The notes under the pieces are model-generated. The model saw only the letters and a list, made by a program, of their open reading frames with translations. It ran no database searches and was not told the origin of the DNA. Positions 12,408 through 21,792 of a DNA stretch of 64,000 nt are shown piece by piece. Every line of letters begins with the position of its first letter. The first letter of the stretch is position 1. Source of the stretch: Methylobacterium nodulans ORS 2060 (GTDB lineage Bacteria; Pseudomonadota; Alphaproteobacteria; Rhizobiales; Beijerinckiaceae); the NCBI RefSeq assembly GCF_000022085.1, contig NC_011894.1, positions 6,694,501 through 6,758,500 of the forward strand. Reading direction: 5' to 3'. The position numbers and the translations under genes are program-made.

Positions 12408-12429
12408 AGAGGGGCGGCAGCCCCTCTTT
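12408..12429 (+). terminator. Putative terminator after trcR
   Basis: An 8-bp stem, AGAGGGGC (12408-12415) with GCCCCTCT (12420-12427), has a GGCA loop and is followed by only two more T. It sits about 90 bases after the trcR stop. A separate 12-bp palindrome, CTCTTTAAAGAG, at 12496-12507 in the rpsA leader has no assigned role. Confidence 0.6.
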
Positions 12430-12627
12430 CGCATTGCGCAGGCCTCATCCGGCGAACGAACACGGTCCTGTCCGTCGAGACTGCGCCGGCACGCTCTCTT
12501 TAAAGAGGAGCGCGCGTTCCAGGCGGCCACGAGGCCGCCGGGACATCGGCGGACGGGAGCGGCCCGTCACACGAGCCGCCGGCGCCGTCCGGACCCCTCG
12601 GGGGCCGGGCGATCTCAAGGAGTTTCA

Positions 12628-14337
12628 ATGTCCGCAGGTTTGCAAGGCGCCGCGTCGAGCCGCGAGGATTTCGCCGCCCTCCTCGAAGAGTCGTTCCGCC
12701 AGCACGAGATCACGGAAGGCTCCGTGGTCAAGGGCCGGGTCGTGGCGATCGAGAAGGACGTCGCCGTCATCGACATCGGCGCCAAGACCGAGGGGCGCGT
12801 CCCCCTCAAGGAGTTCACCGGCCCCGGCCGCGACCAGCCGATCAACGTCGGCGATGAGGTCGAGGTCTATGTCGACCGCATCGAGAACGCCCTCGGCGAG
12901 GCGGTGATCTCCCGCGACAAGGCCCGCCGCGAGGAGAGCTGGGTCAAGCTCGAGAAGGCGTTCGAGAACAACGAGCGCGTCACCGGCACCATCTTCAACC
13001 AAGTCAAGGGCGGCTACACGGTCGACCTCGACGGCGCCGTGGCCTTCCTGCCGCGCTCGCAGGTGGACATCCGCCCGGTGCGCGACGTGACGCCGCTGAT
13101 GGGCACGCCGCAGCCGTTCCAGATCCTCAAGATGGACCGCCGCCGCGGCAACATCGTGGTGTCGCGCCGCACCGTCCTGGAGGAGAGCCGCGCCGAGCAG
13201 CGCTCCGAGCTGGTGGCGAACCTCGAAGAGGGTCAGGTCATCGACGGCGTGGTCAAGAACATCACCGAGTACGGTGCGTTCGTGGACCTCGGCGGCATCG
13301 ACGGCCTGCTGCACGTCACCGACATGGCGTGGCGCCGCGTCAATCACCCGTCCGAGGTCGTCAACATCGGCCAGACGGTCAAGGTCAAGATCATCAAGAT
13401 CAACCACGAGACGCACCGCATCTCGCTCGGCATCAAGCAGCTCCTGGCCGATCCGTGGGAGGGCATCGCCGCCCGCTATCCGGTCAACGCCAAGCTCAAG
13501 GGCCGCGTGACCAACATCACCGATTACGGCGCCTTCGTGGAGCTGGAGCCGGGGATCGAGGGCCTGATCCACGTCTCGGAGATGAGCTGGACCAAGAAGA
13601 ACGTCCATCCGGGCAAGATCGTCTCCACCTCCCAGGAGGTCGAGGTGCAGATCCTGGAGGTCGATCCGGTCAAGCGCCGCATCTCGCTCGGCCTCAAGCA
13701 GACCCTGCAGAACCCCTGGGAGGCATTCGCCGAGAAGCACCCGGTGGGCTCCGAGGTCGAGGGCGAGGTCAAGAACAAGACCGAGTTCGGTCTGTTCATC
13801 GGCCTCGAGGGCGACGTCGACGGCATGGTCCACCTGTCGGACCTCGACTGGAACCGTCCGGGCGAGCAGGTCATCGACGAGTTCAAGAAGGGCGACGTGG
13901 TGCGCGCCCAGGTTCTCGACGTCGATGTCGAGAAGGAGCGCATCTCGCTGGGCATCAAGCAGCTCGCCGGCGACCCCTTCGCGGATGCGGGGGAGATCCG
14001 CAAGGGTCAGGTCGTCACCTGCGAGGTGCTGGAGGTCAAGGATTCCGGCATCGAGGTGAAGATCGTCGACACCGATCTGACCACCTTCATCCGCCGGGCC
14101 GAGATCGCCCGCGACCGCGGCGACCAGCGCCCCGAGCGCTTCGCCCCGGGCGAGAAGGTGGATGCCCGCGTCACGCAGTTCGACCGCAAGGCGCGCCGCG
14201 TGCAGCTCTCCATCAAGGCCCTGGAGATGGCCGAGGAGAAGGAGGCGATCGCCCAGTACGGCTCGACCGATTCGGGTGCCTCGCTCGGCGACATCCTGGG
14301 CGCGGCCCTCAAGGCCCGCGCGGGCGAGAAGAAGTAA
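12628..14337 (+). CDS. rpsA: 30S ribosomal protein S1
   Basis: Codes for 569 residues, the usual length for alphaproteobacterial S1. It binds mRNA on the 30S subunit and helps start translation on structured messages. Six S1-type OB folds can be followed, each beginning like VVKGRVVAIEKDVAVID, VTGTIFNQVKGGYTVDL, VIDGVVKNITEYGAFVDL, LKGRVTNITDYGAFVELE, VEGEVKNKTEFGLFIGLE and VTCEVLEVKDSGIEVKI. AAGGAG lies 5 bases before the ATG. In many relatives cmk precedes rpsA; here trcR does, so cmk is located elsewhere. The long 5' leader (about 300 bases from trcR) may host autoregulation, as known for S1 in other bacteria. Confidence 0.98.
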   Translation: MSAGLQGAASSREDFAALLEESFRQHEITEGSVVKGRVVAIEKDVAVIDIGAKTEGRVPLKEFTGPGRDQPINVGDEVEVYVDRIENALGEAVISRDKARREESWVKLEKAFENNERVTGTIFNQVKGGYTVDLDGAVAFLPRSQVDIRPVRDVTPLMGTPQPFQILKMDRRRGNIVVSRRTVLEESRAEQRSELVANLEEGQVIDGVVKNITEYGAFVDLGGIDGLLHVTDMAWRRVNHPSEVVNIGQTVKVKIIKINHETHRISLGIKQLLADPWEGIAARYPVNAKLKGRVTNITDYGAFVELEPGIEGLIHVSEMSWTKKNVHPGKIVSTSQEVEVQILEVDPVKRRISLGLKQTLQNPWEAFAEKHPVGSEVEGEVKNKTEFGLFIGLEGDVDGMVHLSDLDWNRPGEQVIDEFKKGDVVRAQVLDVDVEKERISLGIKQLAGDPFADAGEIRKGQVVTCEVLEVKDSGIEVKIVDTDLTTFIRRAEIARDRGDQRPERFAPGEKVDARVTQFDRKARRVQLSIKALEMAEEKEAIAQYGSTDSGASLGDILGAALKARAGEKK

Positions 14338-14383
14338 CACCGGAGCCGGGCCCGACCGGCCCGGCTCTTCACCGTGACGACAG

Positions 14384-14415
14384 CGCCCGCGCCGGTCTCC
14401 CGGCGCGGGCGTTTT
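14384..14415 (+). terminator. Strong Rho-independent terminator of rpsA
   Basis: A 12-bp perfect stem, CGCCCGCGCCGG (14384-14395) with 14400-14411, has a TCTC loop and ends in TTTT. A second, weaker hairpin (14344-14352 with 14358-14366) lies just before it, giving tandem terminators. Confidence 0.93.
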
Positions 14416-14469
14416 CATGGGCGCGTTTTCATGGCGGGCCGCCACGGGCGGCCGGGATCTCGCGAGGGG

Positions 14470-15033
14470 TCAGGCTGCGGACGGGCCGCCGGCCCGGCGC
14501 GCGCGGAGGGGCCGGACCGGGCAAGCCTCGGCCGCGAGCCCGAGGACCGCGTCGAGCGTGAGCGCGCGGCCGGTCTCGGCGCGCAGCCGCAGCAGGGTGC
14601 TCTGGCGGAAGCGCGGGTCGCCGGACACTTCCGGCCCGGCCCAGTCGGGCAGGACGAGCGGCGCATCCGCCCGCTCCAGCTCCACCTCCGCGAGGATCAG
14701 GCCCACGAGGTCGCCCTGGAAGACGTCGACCTCCCAGAGCCGCCCGGCATGGGGCACGCCGTAGCGGATCTTCTCGATCAGGTTGCCCTCGCAGATGGTC
14801 GCCATCATGGCTTCCGCATCGGCCGGCGGGATCTCGTACTCGAACTCGCAGCGGCCGAGTCCCTGGCGCGGGCCCTTGACCGTCAGCCAGGCCCGCGTCT
14901 CGTCGAGGCGCACCCGCACCTTGCCGCCGTTCGATTGGCTGATGAGACCGTCCCGGAGGCGGCGCCGGCCGGTCGCGGCCGTCAGCCAGCCGTCATGGGC
15001 CACGAGAAACTTCCGCTCCACCTCGTACCGCAT
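14470..15033 (-). CDS. CYTH domain protein (triphosphate tunnel metalloenzyme; probable inorganic triphosphatase)
   Basis: Codes for 187 residues on the minus strand. The diagnostic ExExK motif is present at the N-terminus (YEVERKFLV), followed by tunnel residues in KVRVRLDETRAWLTVKGPRQG, CEFEYEIP and the paired-glutamate strand LAEVELERAD. CYTH proteins of this bacterial type hydrolyse tripolyphosphate or nucleoside triphosphates using divalent metal. GGAGGG lies 4-9 bases before the ATG. It converges on rpsA and has no operon partner, so its physiological substrate is open. Confidence 0.88.
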   Translation of the reverse strand: MRYEVERKFLVAHDGWLTAATGRRRLRDGLISQSNGGKVRVRLDETRAWLTVKGPRQGLGRCEFEYEIPPADAEAMMATICEGNLIEKIRYGVPHAGRLWEVDVFQGDLVGLILAEVELERADAPLVLPDWAGPEVSGDPRFRQSTLLRLRAETGRALTLDAVLGLAAEACPVRPLRARRAGGPSAA

Positions 15034-15304
15034 CCGCCCTCCAGCTGCCCGCCAGGGCGCCGCGCTGCGGCCGGCTTATCATGACCGCCCGCGGCGCGGC
15101 ACCCCGGCACGGATCCGCGCGCTTTCAAACCGCTCTCGAATGCTTCCGGGCGTCCTCCCGGACGGCCGGGGCGGCGTGCGGTCATTGGCCCGGAGAGAGG
15201 CTCCGCTCTCCCGTTGAGCCGGTACTTTCCCTTGTCGGCATCCTGGCTCTCCGTGGCCGCGGCCGCTCAGCCCCTCGGAGGCGCCGGTCCGGGCCGAGGG
15301 GCCG

Positions 15305-15496
15305 TCAGCGGCCCAGGCTGCGGAAGGCGCAGAACCGGCCGCGATCCTCGTAGCCGGCCGGGCATTCCCTCACGCAAGCGCCGGCCGCCTCCTTCAGCGG
15401 GGGCGGGCAGGAGGTACGGTAGGCCTGCGCCACGGCAGGGCCGGGCGCGGCCGAGATCGCCGCCAGCAGGATGCCGATCCGCACGATCCGTCTCAC
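15305..15496 (-). CDS. Small Cys-rich secreted protein
   Basis: Codes for 63 residues with a GTG start and a GGAGG 6 bases upstream. A signal peptide (VRRIVRIGILLAAISAAPGPAVAQ, shown as two parts) is followed by a short mature peptide with four Cys (TSCPPPLKEAAGACV, ECPAGYE, RFCAF), likely disulfide-bonded in the periplasm. No function is known; similar tiny proteins occur in Methylobacterium. Confidence rests on the ribosome site, signal peptide and Cys spacing. Confidence 0.62.
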   Translation of the reverse strand: MRRIVRIGILLAAISAAPGPAVAQAYRTSCPPPLKEAAGACVRECPAGYEDRGRFCAFRSLGR

Positions 15497-15942
15497 GCAA
15501 AGCCTCCGTGGTCAGGGGGCTGGGGCGGTCCGCGCTGCCGACGGCTCCCGATGAGCCCCATGGGCTTCCAATGAACTCCCATGAAGGGCGCCGGTCCTGC
15601 CGATCCAGCAATCCGGTTTGTTTGGATGGCTGCAATGCTTGTTGCGCAGGCCGGGCCCGGCCCGTGAGATCCTCGCTCCGAAGGCCCATTGGTACAAGGT
15701 CGTGCGATCAGCCTCGGCTCTGGGCCAAGCTCGCCGAGACGACGATCACCGCAACCGCAACACCGCTCAACACGAACATCAACATACCGGCCGGCCCATG
15801 CAGATCCTCGGGACAGCCGCCGCGGGCAAGACGAATGCCATCCGCGGCGGCGCGGGCCCTGTAGGCAAGCCGTGCAACGGTTTCGTGAAAAGCCGCGGGA
15901 GGCCGATGCCTTGAGGCCGGCGGAGGGCGGCCATGGTCGGCG
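15497..15942. other. Intergenic region without a recognised gene
   Basis: About 450 bases between the Cys-rich peptide gene and the end of the histidine kinase. Nothing with a signal, a domain or a convincing ribosome site was seen on either strand. Confidence 0.5.
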
Positions 15943-17925
15943 TCACCCCTGCTTGGAACGGAACGGCAAGACTTGGCCTTCGGGCTCGAGACTCATCACG
16001 AGCGCACGCATGAGCTCCGCCTGCTCGAATGGCTTGCTCAGGCGCACGAGGCCGGTGAGCGCGCTGTCGGGCAGCTCCGAAAAGCCGCTCGCGAGAATCA
16101 CCGGCAGCCTGGGATGCTCGGACCTGATCGCCTCAAGGAGCTGCAGGCCGGTCATGCCCGGCATCATCTGATCCGTGATCACGAGATCGATGGTGCCCGA
16201 ACGACGGAGGATGCGAAGAGCCTGCTCGCCCGAACTGGCCTCCATCACCTCGTGGCCGAGGTCTTCCAGCATCGCGGACGTGTTCATCAGCACGAGCGGG
16301 TCGTCGTCCACCACCAGCACCGTCATCGGCCTCAAGGCCGCGGCCGATCGAGCCACATCCGGATCCGGCTCCCCGCCCCTGGTCCCGCTCGCTTCCGCGA
16401 CAGGCAGCCACAGCTCAGCGGTGGTCCCCTGGCCCTTGGTGCTCCTGAGCAGCAGACGGCCACCGGACTGTTCCGCGAAGCCATGGACCATGGAGAGGCC
16501 GAGCCCCGTGCCCTTGCCCACGCCCTTCGTCGTGAAGAACGGCTCGACCGCCTGCGCGAGCGTCCGCTCATCCATCCCCTCGCCCGTATCGGTCACGGAC
16601 AGCTGGACGTAGCGGCCCGGAGCAAGCCCGGCGATCTCGCTGGTCCCGACCCGCTCCTCCTGGGCGGCGATCGTGATCGTACCGCCCTGTGGCATGGCGT
16701 CCCGGGCGTTCACCGCCAGGTTGAGCAGCGCAAGCTCCAGCTGGTTGGGGTCGGCGGAGGCGAGCGGAAGCTGTAGCGGAAACCGCGTGCCGACCTGGAT
16801 GTTCGGTCCGATCGAGCGCTGAAGCAGGTCCGCCATGCCGCGCACGAGCTCCGGAACGTCCAAGGGGCCGGTCGTCAGCTCCTGCCGCCGTGCGAAGGCG
16901 AGCATGCGCTTGGTCAGCGTCGCGCCGCGCTCCGCCGCCTGGATCGAGTTCTCGATCAATTGCTTGAGCTTGCGATCCGGCGGGAGGCGCTTGCGCGCAA
17001 GACTCAAATTGCCGAGTACGACGGCGAGCAGGTTGTTGAAATCGTGCGCCACGCCCCCGGTGAGCTGCCCGATGGCCTCCATCTTCTGGGCTTGGATGAA
17101 GCGGGCGCGCGTTTCTTCGAGCTCCAGCTGGGCGTTTCGCCGCTCCGTGATGTCGCGCGTGATCTTGGCGAAGCCAACGAGCTCGCCATGATCTCCCCGG
17201 ATCGGATCGATGACGACATGGGCCCACATCAGGGTGCCGTCCTTGCGGACGCGCCAGCCCTCCTGCTCGAAGCGGCCCTCGCTCGCGGCGATCCGGAGCG
17301 CGCGGGCGGGGAGACCCGACGCCCTGTCCTCGTCGGTGTAGAAGCGGGAGAAGTGCTGGCCGATGATCTCGGTATCCGAGTAGCCCTTGAAGCGCTGCGC
17401 CCCCCGGTTCCAGCTCGTGACCCGGCCCTGCGGATCGAGCATGTAGATGGCGTAATCGGTGACAGCCTCGACCAGAAGCCGGTAACGATCCTCGGTCTGG
17501 CGCAGCGCCTCCTGGGCGGCCCGACGTTCGGTGAGGTCCCGCATGATCTTGGCGTAGCCGATCAGCGTGCCGTCGTCGCTCCGGATCGGATTGATGACGA
17601 CATGGGCCCACATCAGGGTGCCGTCCTTGCGGACGCGCCAGCCCTCCTGCTCGAAGCGGCCCTCGCTCGCGGCGATCCGGAGCGCGCGGGCGGGGAGACC
17701 CGACGCCCTGTCCTCGTCGGTGTAGAAGCGGGAGAAGTGCTGGCCGATGATCTCGGTATCCGAGTAGCCCTTGAAGCGCTGCGCCCCCCGGTTCCAGCTC
17801 ATGACCCGGCCCTGCGGATCGAGCATGTAGATGGCGTAATCGGTGACAGCTTCGACCAGAAGCCGGTAACGATCCTCGCTCGCGGGAGCCGCCTTGCTCG
17901 CCTGGTCGGTGTCGAACACGTCCAT
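15943..17925 (-). CDS. Hybrid sensor histidine kinase with two PAS domains and a receiver domain
   Basis: Codes for 660 residues and has no membrane segment, so it is a soluble sensor. Domains in order: PAS-1 (about 20-130), PAS-2 (about 148-260), HisKA with the phospho-accepting His in GGVAHDFNNLL (about 291), HATPase_c with the N box NLAVNARDAM and glycine box GVGKGTGLGLSMVHGF (about 400-510), and a C-terminal receiver with VVDDDP and the phospho-accepting Asp of LVITDQMMPGM (about 584). The two PAS domains are 128 residues apart and nearly identical at DNA level. An ATG at 17925 directly follows a GTG; neither has a strong ribosome site. No output regulator is adjacent, so the partner is unknown. 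Confidence 0.92.
   Translation of the reverse strand: MDVFDTDQASKAAPASEDRYRLLVEAVTDYAIYMLDPQGRVMSWNRGAQRFKGYSDTEIIGQHFSRFYTDEDRASGLPARALRIAASEGRFEQEGWRVRKDGTLMWAHVVINPIRSDDGTLIGYAKIMRDLTERRAAQEALRQTEDRYRLLVEAVTDYAIYMLDPQGRVTSWNRGAQRFKGYSDTEIIGQHFSRFYTDEDRASGLPARALRIAASEGRFEQEGWRVRKDGTLMWAHVVIDPIRGDHGELVGFAKITRDITERRNAQLELEETRARFIQAQKMEAIGQLTGGVAHDFNNLLAVVLGNLSLARKRLPPDRKLKQLIENSIQAAERGATLTKRMLAFARRQELTTGPLDVPELVRGMADLLQRSIGPNIQVGTRFPLQLPLASADPNQLELALLNLAVNARDAMPQGGTITIAAQEERVGTSEIAGLAPGRYVQLSVTDTGEGMDERTLAQAVEPFFTTKGVGKGTGLGLSMVHGFAEQSGGRLLLRSTKGQGTTAELWLPVAEASGTRGGEPDPDVARSAAALRPMTVLVVDDDPLVLMNTSAMLEDLGHEVMEASSGEQALRILRRSGTIDLVITDQMMPGMTGLQLLEAIRSEHPRLPVILASGFSELPDSALTGLVRLSKPFEQAELMRALVMSLEPEGQVLPFRSKQG
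17198..17494 (-). repeat. PAS-2 coding copy of an internal direct repeat (offset 384 bp)
   Basis: About 297 bases match 17582-17878 with only about three differences, at a constant offset of 384 bases (128 codons). The repeat covers most of the PAS domain and ends sharply on both sides. Confidence 0.93.
17582..17878 (-). repeat. PAS-1 coding copy of an internal direct repeat (offset 384 bp)
   Basis: Partner of the copy at 17198-17494. The linker between the two copies has diverged normally, so the near-identity is confined to the PAS core. Confidence 0.93.
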
Positions 17926-18765
17926 CACGGTATCCGTTCGCGCGAGGTATGACGATCAACGGGGGCAGAGCAGTCGCGGTTCTTGCTGCCGTTGGCCATG
18001 CTTGCATATCCTGCCCGCGCAATGGGGCGATTGTTGCGCCGGCGCGGACCGGCGCGTCGGACACGCGCCGGCCAGCATGGCCGGCGGCCGACGCTTCCGC
18101 GTCCCGCTCCGGTCGAAAGACTCGGCCGTTCCGGATGTTCCAAAAGCCACCGGAGGCCGGTGGCGAATTCGGAGCGGCTCGATGACGCGGCAGGGCGCCG
18201 ACCTCGGCAGAAGGCCGCCGCCACATCCTGCAGCCGCGAGCCGCGATCAGCAGGGGCCCGCCGATCCGGCCGGATGCGCCTGCGGGGGAGGGCGGGTTCA
18301 GGGCGTCGCGACGGTCGCGGGACATGGAGCGCGGGCTGCCAGGGCGGCGCCAGGCCCTGCGGGGGTTGGTCAGGTGGCGCGTCCGGAACCGGCCCTCTCC
18401 CGCCCTCGAGCCGGCGTCAGGGCTCCCGGCGGATCGCCCCGGTGAGCATGTCCTCGTGGAGGATGAGATCCGTCACGAGAGCCGTGCCCGTTTCGGTTGA
18501 ACCGGGCACGGCTCTTCAGTCTTTGATTTGTCGCGCTCCCTTGCGCCGAACCGGCATCCACTGCGGCGGGGAGCGCTCTAGCCGATGCAGAGACGGGTGT
18601 TCGCCGCCTCCAGGCGGCGCATTTCAGGCGGCGCAGCCGCCGGACCGCGGAGGGCATCGGGCCGCCATCCGCGTCCGGCAGAGACGGATGGCCTCCGGCA
18701 GGCTCGTCCGGCGGTAAGCCTGCGCGACGGGCCTGCCGGCTGCCGCAGACGCGAGCGCATCGACC
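17926..18765. other. 840-base region without a convincing gene
   Basis: Open frames here are Arg/Pro-rich and lack ribosome sites or known motifs. On the minus strand, near 18420-18500, a short frame reads VTDLILHEDMLTGAIRREP before a stop, possibly the end of a decayed gene. The region also contains the hairpin listed separately. Nothing else can be supported. Confidence 0.5.
18478..18516 (+). terminator. Long hairpin, possible terminator or small-RNA end
   Basis: A 13-bp perfect stem, AGAGCCGTGCCCG (18478-18490) with 18503-18515, has a 12-base loop and is followed by TCAGTCTTTG. No plus-strand gene ends nearby, so it may close an unannotated transcript or be a remnant. Confidence 0.5.
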
Positions 18766-19914
18766 TCATGCCTCCGCCAGATTTCGCCATCCCCTCAGCA
18801 TGCCTTTGCCGATGCGGAACGTGAGGCGTGCCCAGCGCTGGAACCGCCGAGCAACGCTGTTGCTGGTCGACAGCGCGCGAAGCGAGTAAGCCTTTCGCGC
18901 GGAGTACCGGTCCGATCTCTTCTTGATGCGGTCCGCGTAGAAATTCGATATCTCACGCTCGTCGATCGCTCCCATCGCCAGCCAGCGCGGGACGTAGACA
19001 CTGCACAGCCGGTGGACGTCCGTGAACACCTTTTGGGTGCCGGTTCCAGAGGCTGGACAGGCGGTCGCGAAGGCATCGCCGATCAGGACCAATCCTGGAC
19101 GAACGTAGTTCTGCGATACGTACAGATCGGTCGGCCGGATCCGGACCGGGCCAACGACATCGAATCTCCCGATCATTTCGGTGAGACCCGGCGCGATGGC
19201 CTCCAGGGCTCCGACGGGATCGTGCTTGAAGCTGTGCAGCCCGGGCTCCCGCAAATGATGATAAGTGAACAAATTGACTCGCATCCGGCGGTCGATTCTG
19301 AACAAATTCAGATAGGCCATCCGGTCCTCTGCCCTGTCCGAGACATAGTTCAGCGCCGGGAACGCGAAATCCTGGCCGTCCGTGCGACGGATATCGAACC
19401 CGAGTGTCACGGAGTGGCAGCGGCTGACGATGCGGCGCTCGATGCCGAGAAACTCGTGCAAGGTCGGATTCAGCCCGCTGGCCACAATTGCCACTCGACA
19501 GGAGATTTCTTCTCCCGACTGTGTCGCGACGGTCTGGCGTCTGTCTGACAGAGACACTCCCGTTGCCTTGTCGACAACATGCTGGGAGTACTTTAGAGCC
19601 TCTTGCCGAACTGCATTTACAAAGGTATCGTACTCGAATCCATACTGATCGAGATAAATTTTATCAACAACACGACCGCGTCTTGCAAGCCAAAGCTGTG
19701 GCGTATGAGTAAAGCAATGAGAGATTGCCTCGCTCAGGCCGGTCGATGTCAGCAGCTGCATCTGATGCGCATCGAGCTTCTCGCATCGGAAGTCTGGCGG
19801 ATATGAAGCATGCGGGTCGATAACGATGGAAGAGTAGCCGGCACGTCCCAGCATTGCCGCTGCAATCGAGCCCGCGAGTCCGCCACCGAGGATCGCAACA
19901 TCGGCCTTCAACAT
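18766..19914 (-). CDS. FAD-dependent oxidoreductase (geranylgeranyl reductase/monooxygenase-like)
   Basis: Codes for 382 residues. The N-terminal Rossmann FAD motif is LKADVAILGGGLAGSIAAAML, followed by the acidic residue of VIDPHA. The second FAD motif is GLVLIGDAFATACPASGTGTQKV (quoted as two segments: GLVLIGDAFA and CPASGTGTQKV), as in the p-hydroxybenzoate hydroxylase / geranylgeranyl reductase fold. The C-terminal 60 residues are basic, which may mean membrane association. It is divergent from a GNAT-type acyltransferase and close to two membrane acyltransferases, suggesting a shared role in modifying a lipid or polysaccharide. Substrate is unknown. The intergenic stretch upstream is unusually AT-rich for this window. 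Confidence 0.82.
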   Translation of the reverse strand: MLKADVAILGGGLAGSIAAAMLGRAGYSSIVIDPHASYPPDFRCEKLDAHQMQLLTSTGLSEAISHCFTHTPQLWLARRGRVVDKIYLDQYGFEYDTFVNAVRQEALKYSQHVVDKATGVSLSDRRQTVATQSGEEISCRVAIVASGLNPTLHEFLGIERRIVSRCHSVTLGFDIRRTDGQDFAFPALNYVSDRAEDRMAYLNLFRIDRRMRVNLFTYHHLREPGLHSFKHDPVGALEAIAPGLTEMIGRFDVVGPVRIRPTDLYVSQNYVRPGLVLIGDAFATACPASGTGTQKVFTDVHRLCSVYVPRWLAMGAIDEREISNFYADRIKKRSDRYSARKAYSLRALSTSNSVARRFQRWARLTFRIGKGMLRGWRNLAEA

Positions 19915-20086
19915 GGATCAAGCCTCGATTTGGCGTCGCGATCATTTCCCAAAAAGCGTAGCGTATGCTGCCCTAAAAGTGATAGGAGCGACGCGAAAAA
20001 GCACTACTCCCATATCGCATTTTCTTTCATTCAAAAATTTGGCTTCTGTCTCTATGACGCATGCTGCCCGGATCGGGAATAGGCTT

Positions 20087-21400
20087 ATGCCAATACTAGT
20101 GGATGCCGACAGGGGTGGTCCGGTGAGTCGGCAGCATTTCCGCCGTGAGGGGGAGGCAAAAGCAGGGGTGAGAATCGAAGATTGCCATCGTTCGCCTGTG
20201 ACCGCCTCCTTGAACTTCAATGCTGGCAGTTGCATCGAGGTTGAGCAGGCTGATCCCGCTCGGTTCTGGGCAGTCCGCAGCAGCTTCCGAGATCTCGCGG
20301 CGCGTGCAGTTCGGTCGCATGCCTTTGCCGAGCCGGCGATCGTCGCTGCGGCAGCGGAGGGTGGTCAACAGGTCATCGTTCTCCTCGCCTGGGGGAAATT
20401 CTCCGATGTGGCTCCGTCTGCACTCGTCGGTGCTTGGCCTCTCGTCGTCCGCCGCCGCGGCTTGTTCTCGCCTGTCCGAACCCTGGCGTCGCCACTCAAT
20501 CCCATGTGCTATGTCGGGTCGCCCGTGCTCGATGAGTCCTGCAGTGTGGACGTTCTCAGGAAATTCATTGTTTTCATAAGAAACAGCAAGCTCCCACCTG
20601 TTCTTTCGCTCGGCGACCTCTATGCCGATGACGACCATATGAAGATTCTGGAGGATGCCTTCGCGACGGAAAGGGTCTCATACGAGGTGCTTGGGCGCCG
20701 CAGGCGCGCCAAGCTTCAGTCGGAGCTTGGCGGTGATGCATACCTGGCCGAAACACTGTCTTCGCAAACCCGCAAGAAACTGAATCAGAAATGGAGGCGC
20801 TTGAAAGAGATCGACGACGTTCAGGAGGACTGTAGCCGCGGGAGGAGAGAAGACATCTTGTCCACCCTCGATGAAATTCTCTCCGTTGAACAGGCTGGAT
20901 GGAAGGGCCGGCGGAGCGATCGCGGCCGTGCCGTGCTTCTGGACTCGGGGAAAGCGGGTTTTGTCCGCTCCGCCATACGCGGCATGGCTGAAGACGACCT
21001 AGTTGCTTGTCGGTCGATCCGGCTCGGCGGCCAGCTGGTGGCTGGCCAGATCCTCCTCTATTCGGGTCTCGCAGCATTTACATGGCTGACAGCCTATGAC
21101 GAGAAACTCAGTAAATATTCACCCGGAATTCTCCTCTTGAAGTTTACGACGCTCGCTCTTCTCAACGACCCGGGCGTCTGTTTTGCCGATTCGTGCAACC
21201 CTGATCACAGTGGGTACATGGCAGACATGTGGCGGGATCACATGGACGTGATCGATATTGTGGTTGACGTCCGTCCAGGGTGGTCGATCAGCCTCAGACT
21301 GCTTTCTGCAGCGCAGCGGGCCCGTCGCCATGCGCGATCTTTGTTGCGGACCGGTTATCATATGCTGAGGAGATCCGTAGCCGGATTGCGCTCGTCCTAG
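20087..21400 (+). CDS. GNAT-family (BioF2/CelD-like) acyltransferase
   Basis: Codes for 437 residues from the ATG before PILVDADRGG; an earlier ATG at 20054 or one overlapping the divergent gene are alternatives, and no start has a strong ribosome site. The C-terminal half is the BioF2-like acetyltransferase domain: LSSQTRKKLNQKWRRL, a middle helix EILSVEQAGWKGRRS, and the acyl-CoA region SIRLGGQLVAGQILL, YDEKLSKYSPGILLLKF. Proteins of this type act in cellulose/exopolysaccharide gene clusters and transfer acyl groups to sugars or lipids. Promoters for this gene and the divergent oxidoreductase must share the AT-rich 170 bases between them. Function within the locus is inference. Confidence 0.8.
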   Translation: MPILVDADRGGPVSRQHFRREGEAKAGVRIEDCHRSPVTASLNFNAGSCIEVEQADPARFWAVRSSFRDLAARAVRSHAFAEPAIVAAAAEGGQQVIVLLAWGKFSDVAPSALVGAWPLVVRRRGLFSPVRTLASPLNPMCYVGSPVLDESCSVDVLRKFIVFIRNSKLPPVLSLGDLYADDDHMKILEDAFATERVSYEVLGRRRRAKLQSELGGDAYLAETLSSQTRKKLNQKWRRLKEIDDVQEDCSRGRREDILSTLDEILSVEQAGWKGRRSDRGRAVLLDSGKAGFVRSAIRGMAEDDLVACRSIRLGGQLVAGQILLYSGLAAFTWLTAYDEKLSKYSPGILLLKFTTLALLNDPGVCFADSCNPDHSGYMADMWRDHMDVIDIVVDVRPGWSISLRLLSAAQRARRHARSLLRTGYHMLRRSVAGLRSS

Positions 21401-21792
21401 GGCGGTATCCGTTCACGATGGAGACCGGATTCTGCTCTTTAGTTTCTGGGTTGGCAGGCTGGTCTGCGACGAGCCGGCATCCACGTCGCCGGACAAGGCT
21501 CAAAGACCGGCGGCCTTGACCATGACCGTCGGTCCTCGAATTGCCGCCAGGCTTGTCCGTCAAGCCTCCTTGGCATCGGGCATTCCGAGACGGGTCAACG
21601 GCCCGACATGTCGGCCTCTCGCGCCCTGGGCAGGCGCGCCGAATGGAGGTTCAGGTAAAGGGCTTTGCGCATCATCGACCGACTATTTGGGGGTAATCCA
21701 ATATATTCTGTCAAAAATGCGCCTTGTCGTCTACGATTACGCAGAAGACATTCAAGCAAAAAACCCAGCCACGGATGGGAGCAACGTGCCCG
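21401..21792. other. Intergenic region without a recognised gene
   Basis: About 390 bases between two acyltransferase genes, with AT content rising toward the downstream gene. No coding potential was recognised; it probably holds the promoter of the tandem membrane acyltransferase genes. Confidence 0.45.

Noticed and set aside
17198..17878. PAS direct repeat as a mobile element
   Set aside because: The repeat is in frame, confined to the PAS core and lacks inverted ends.
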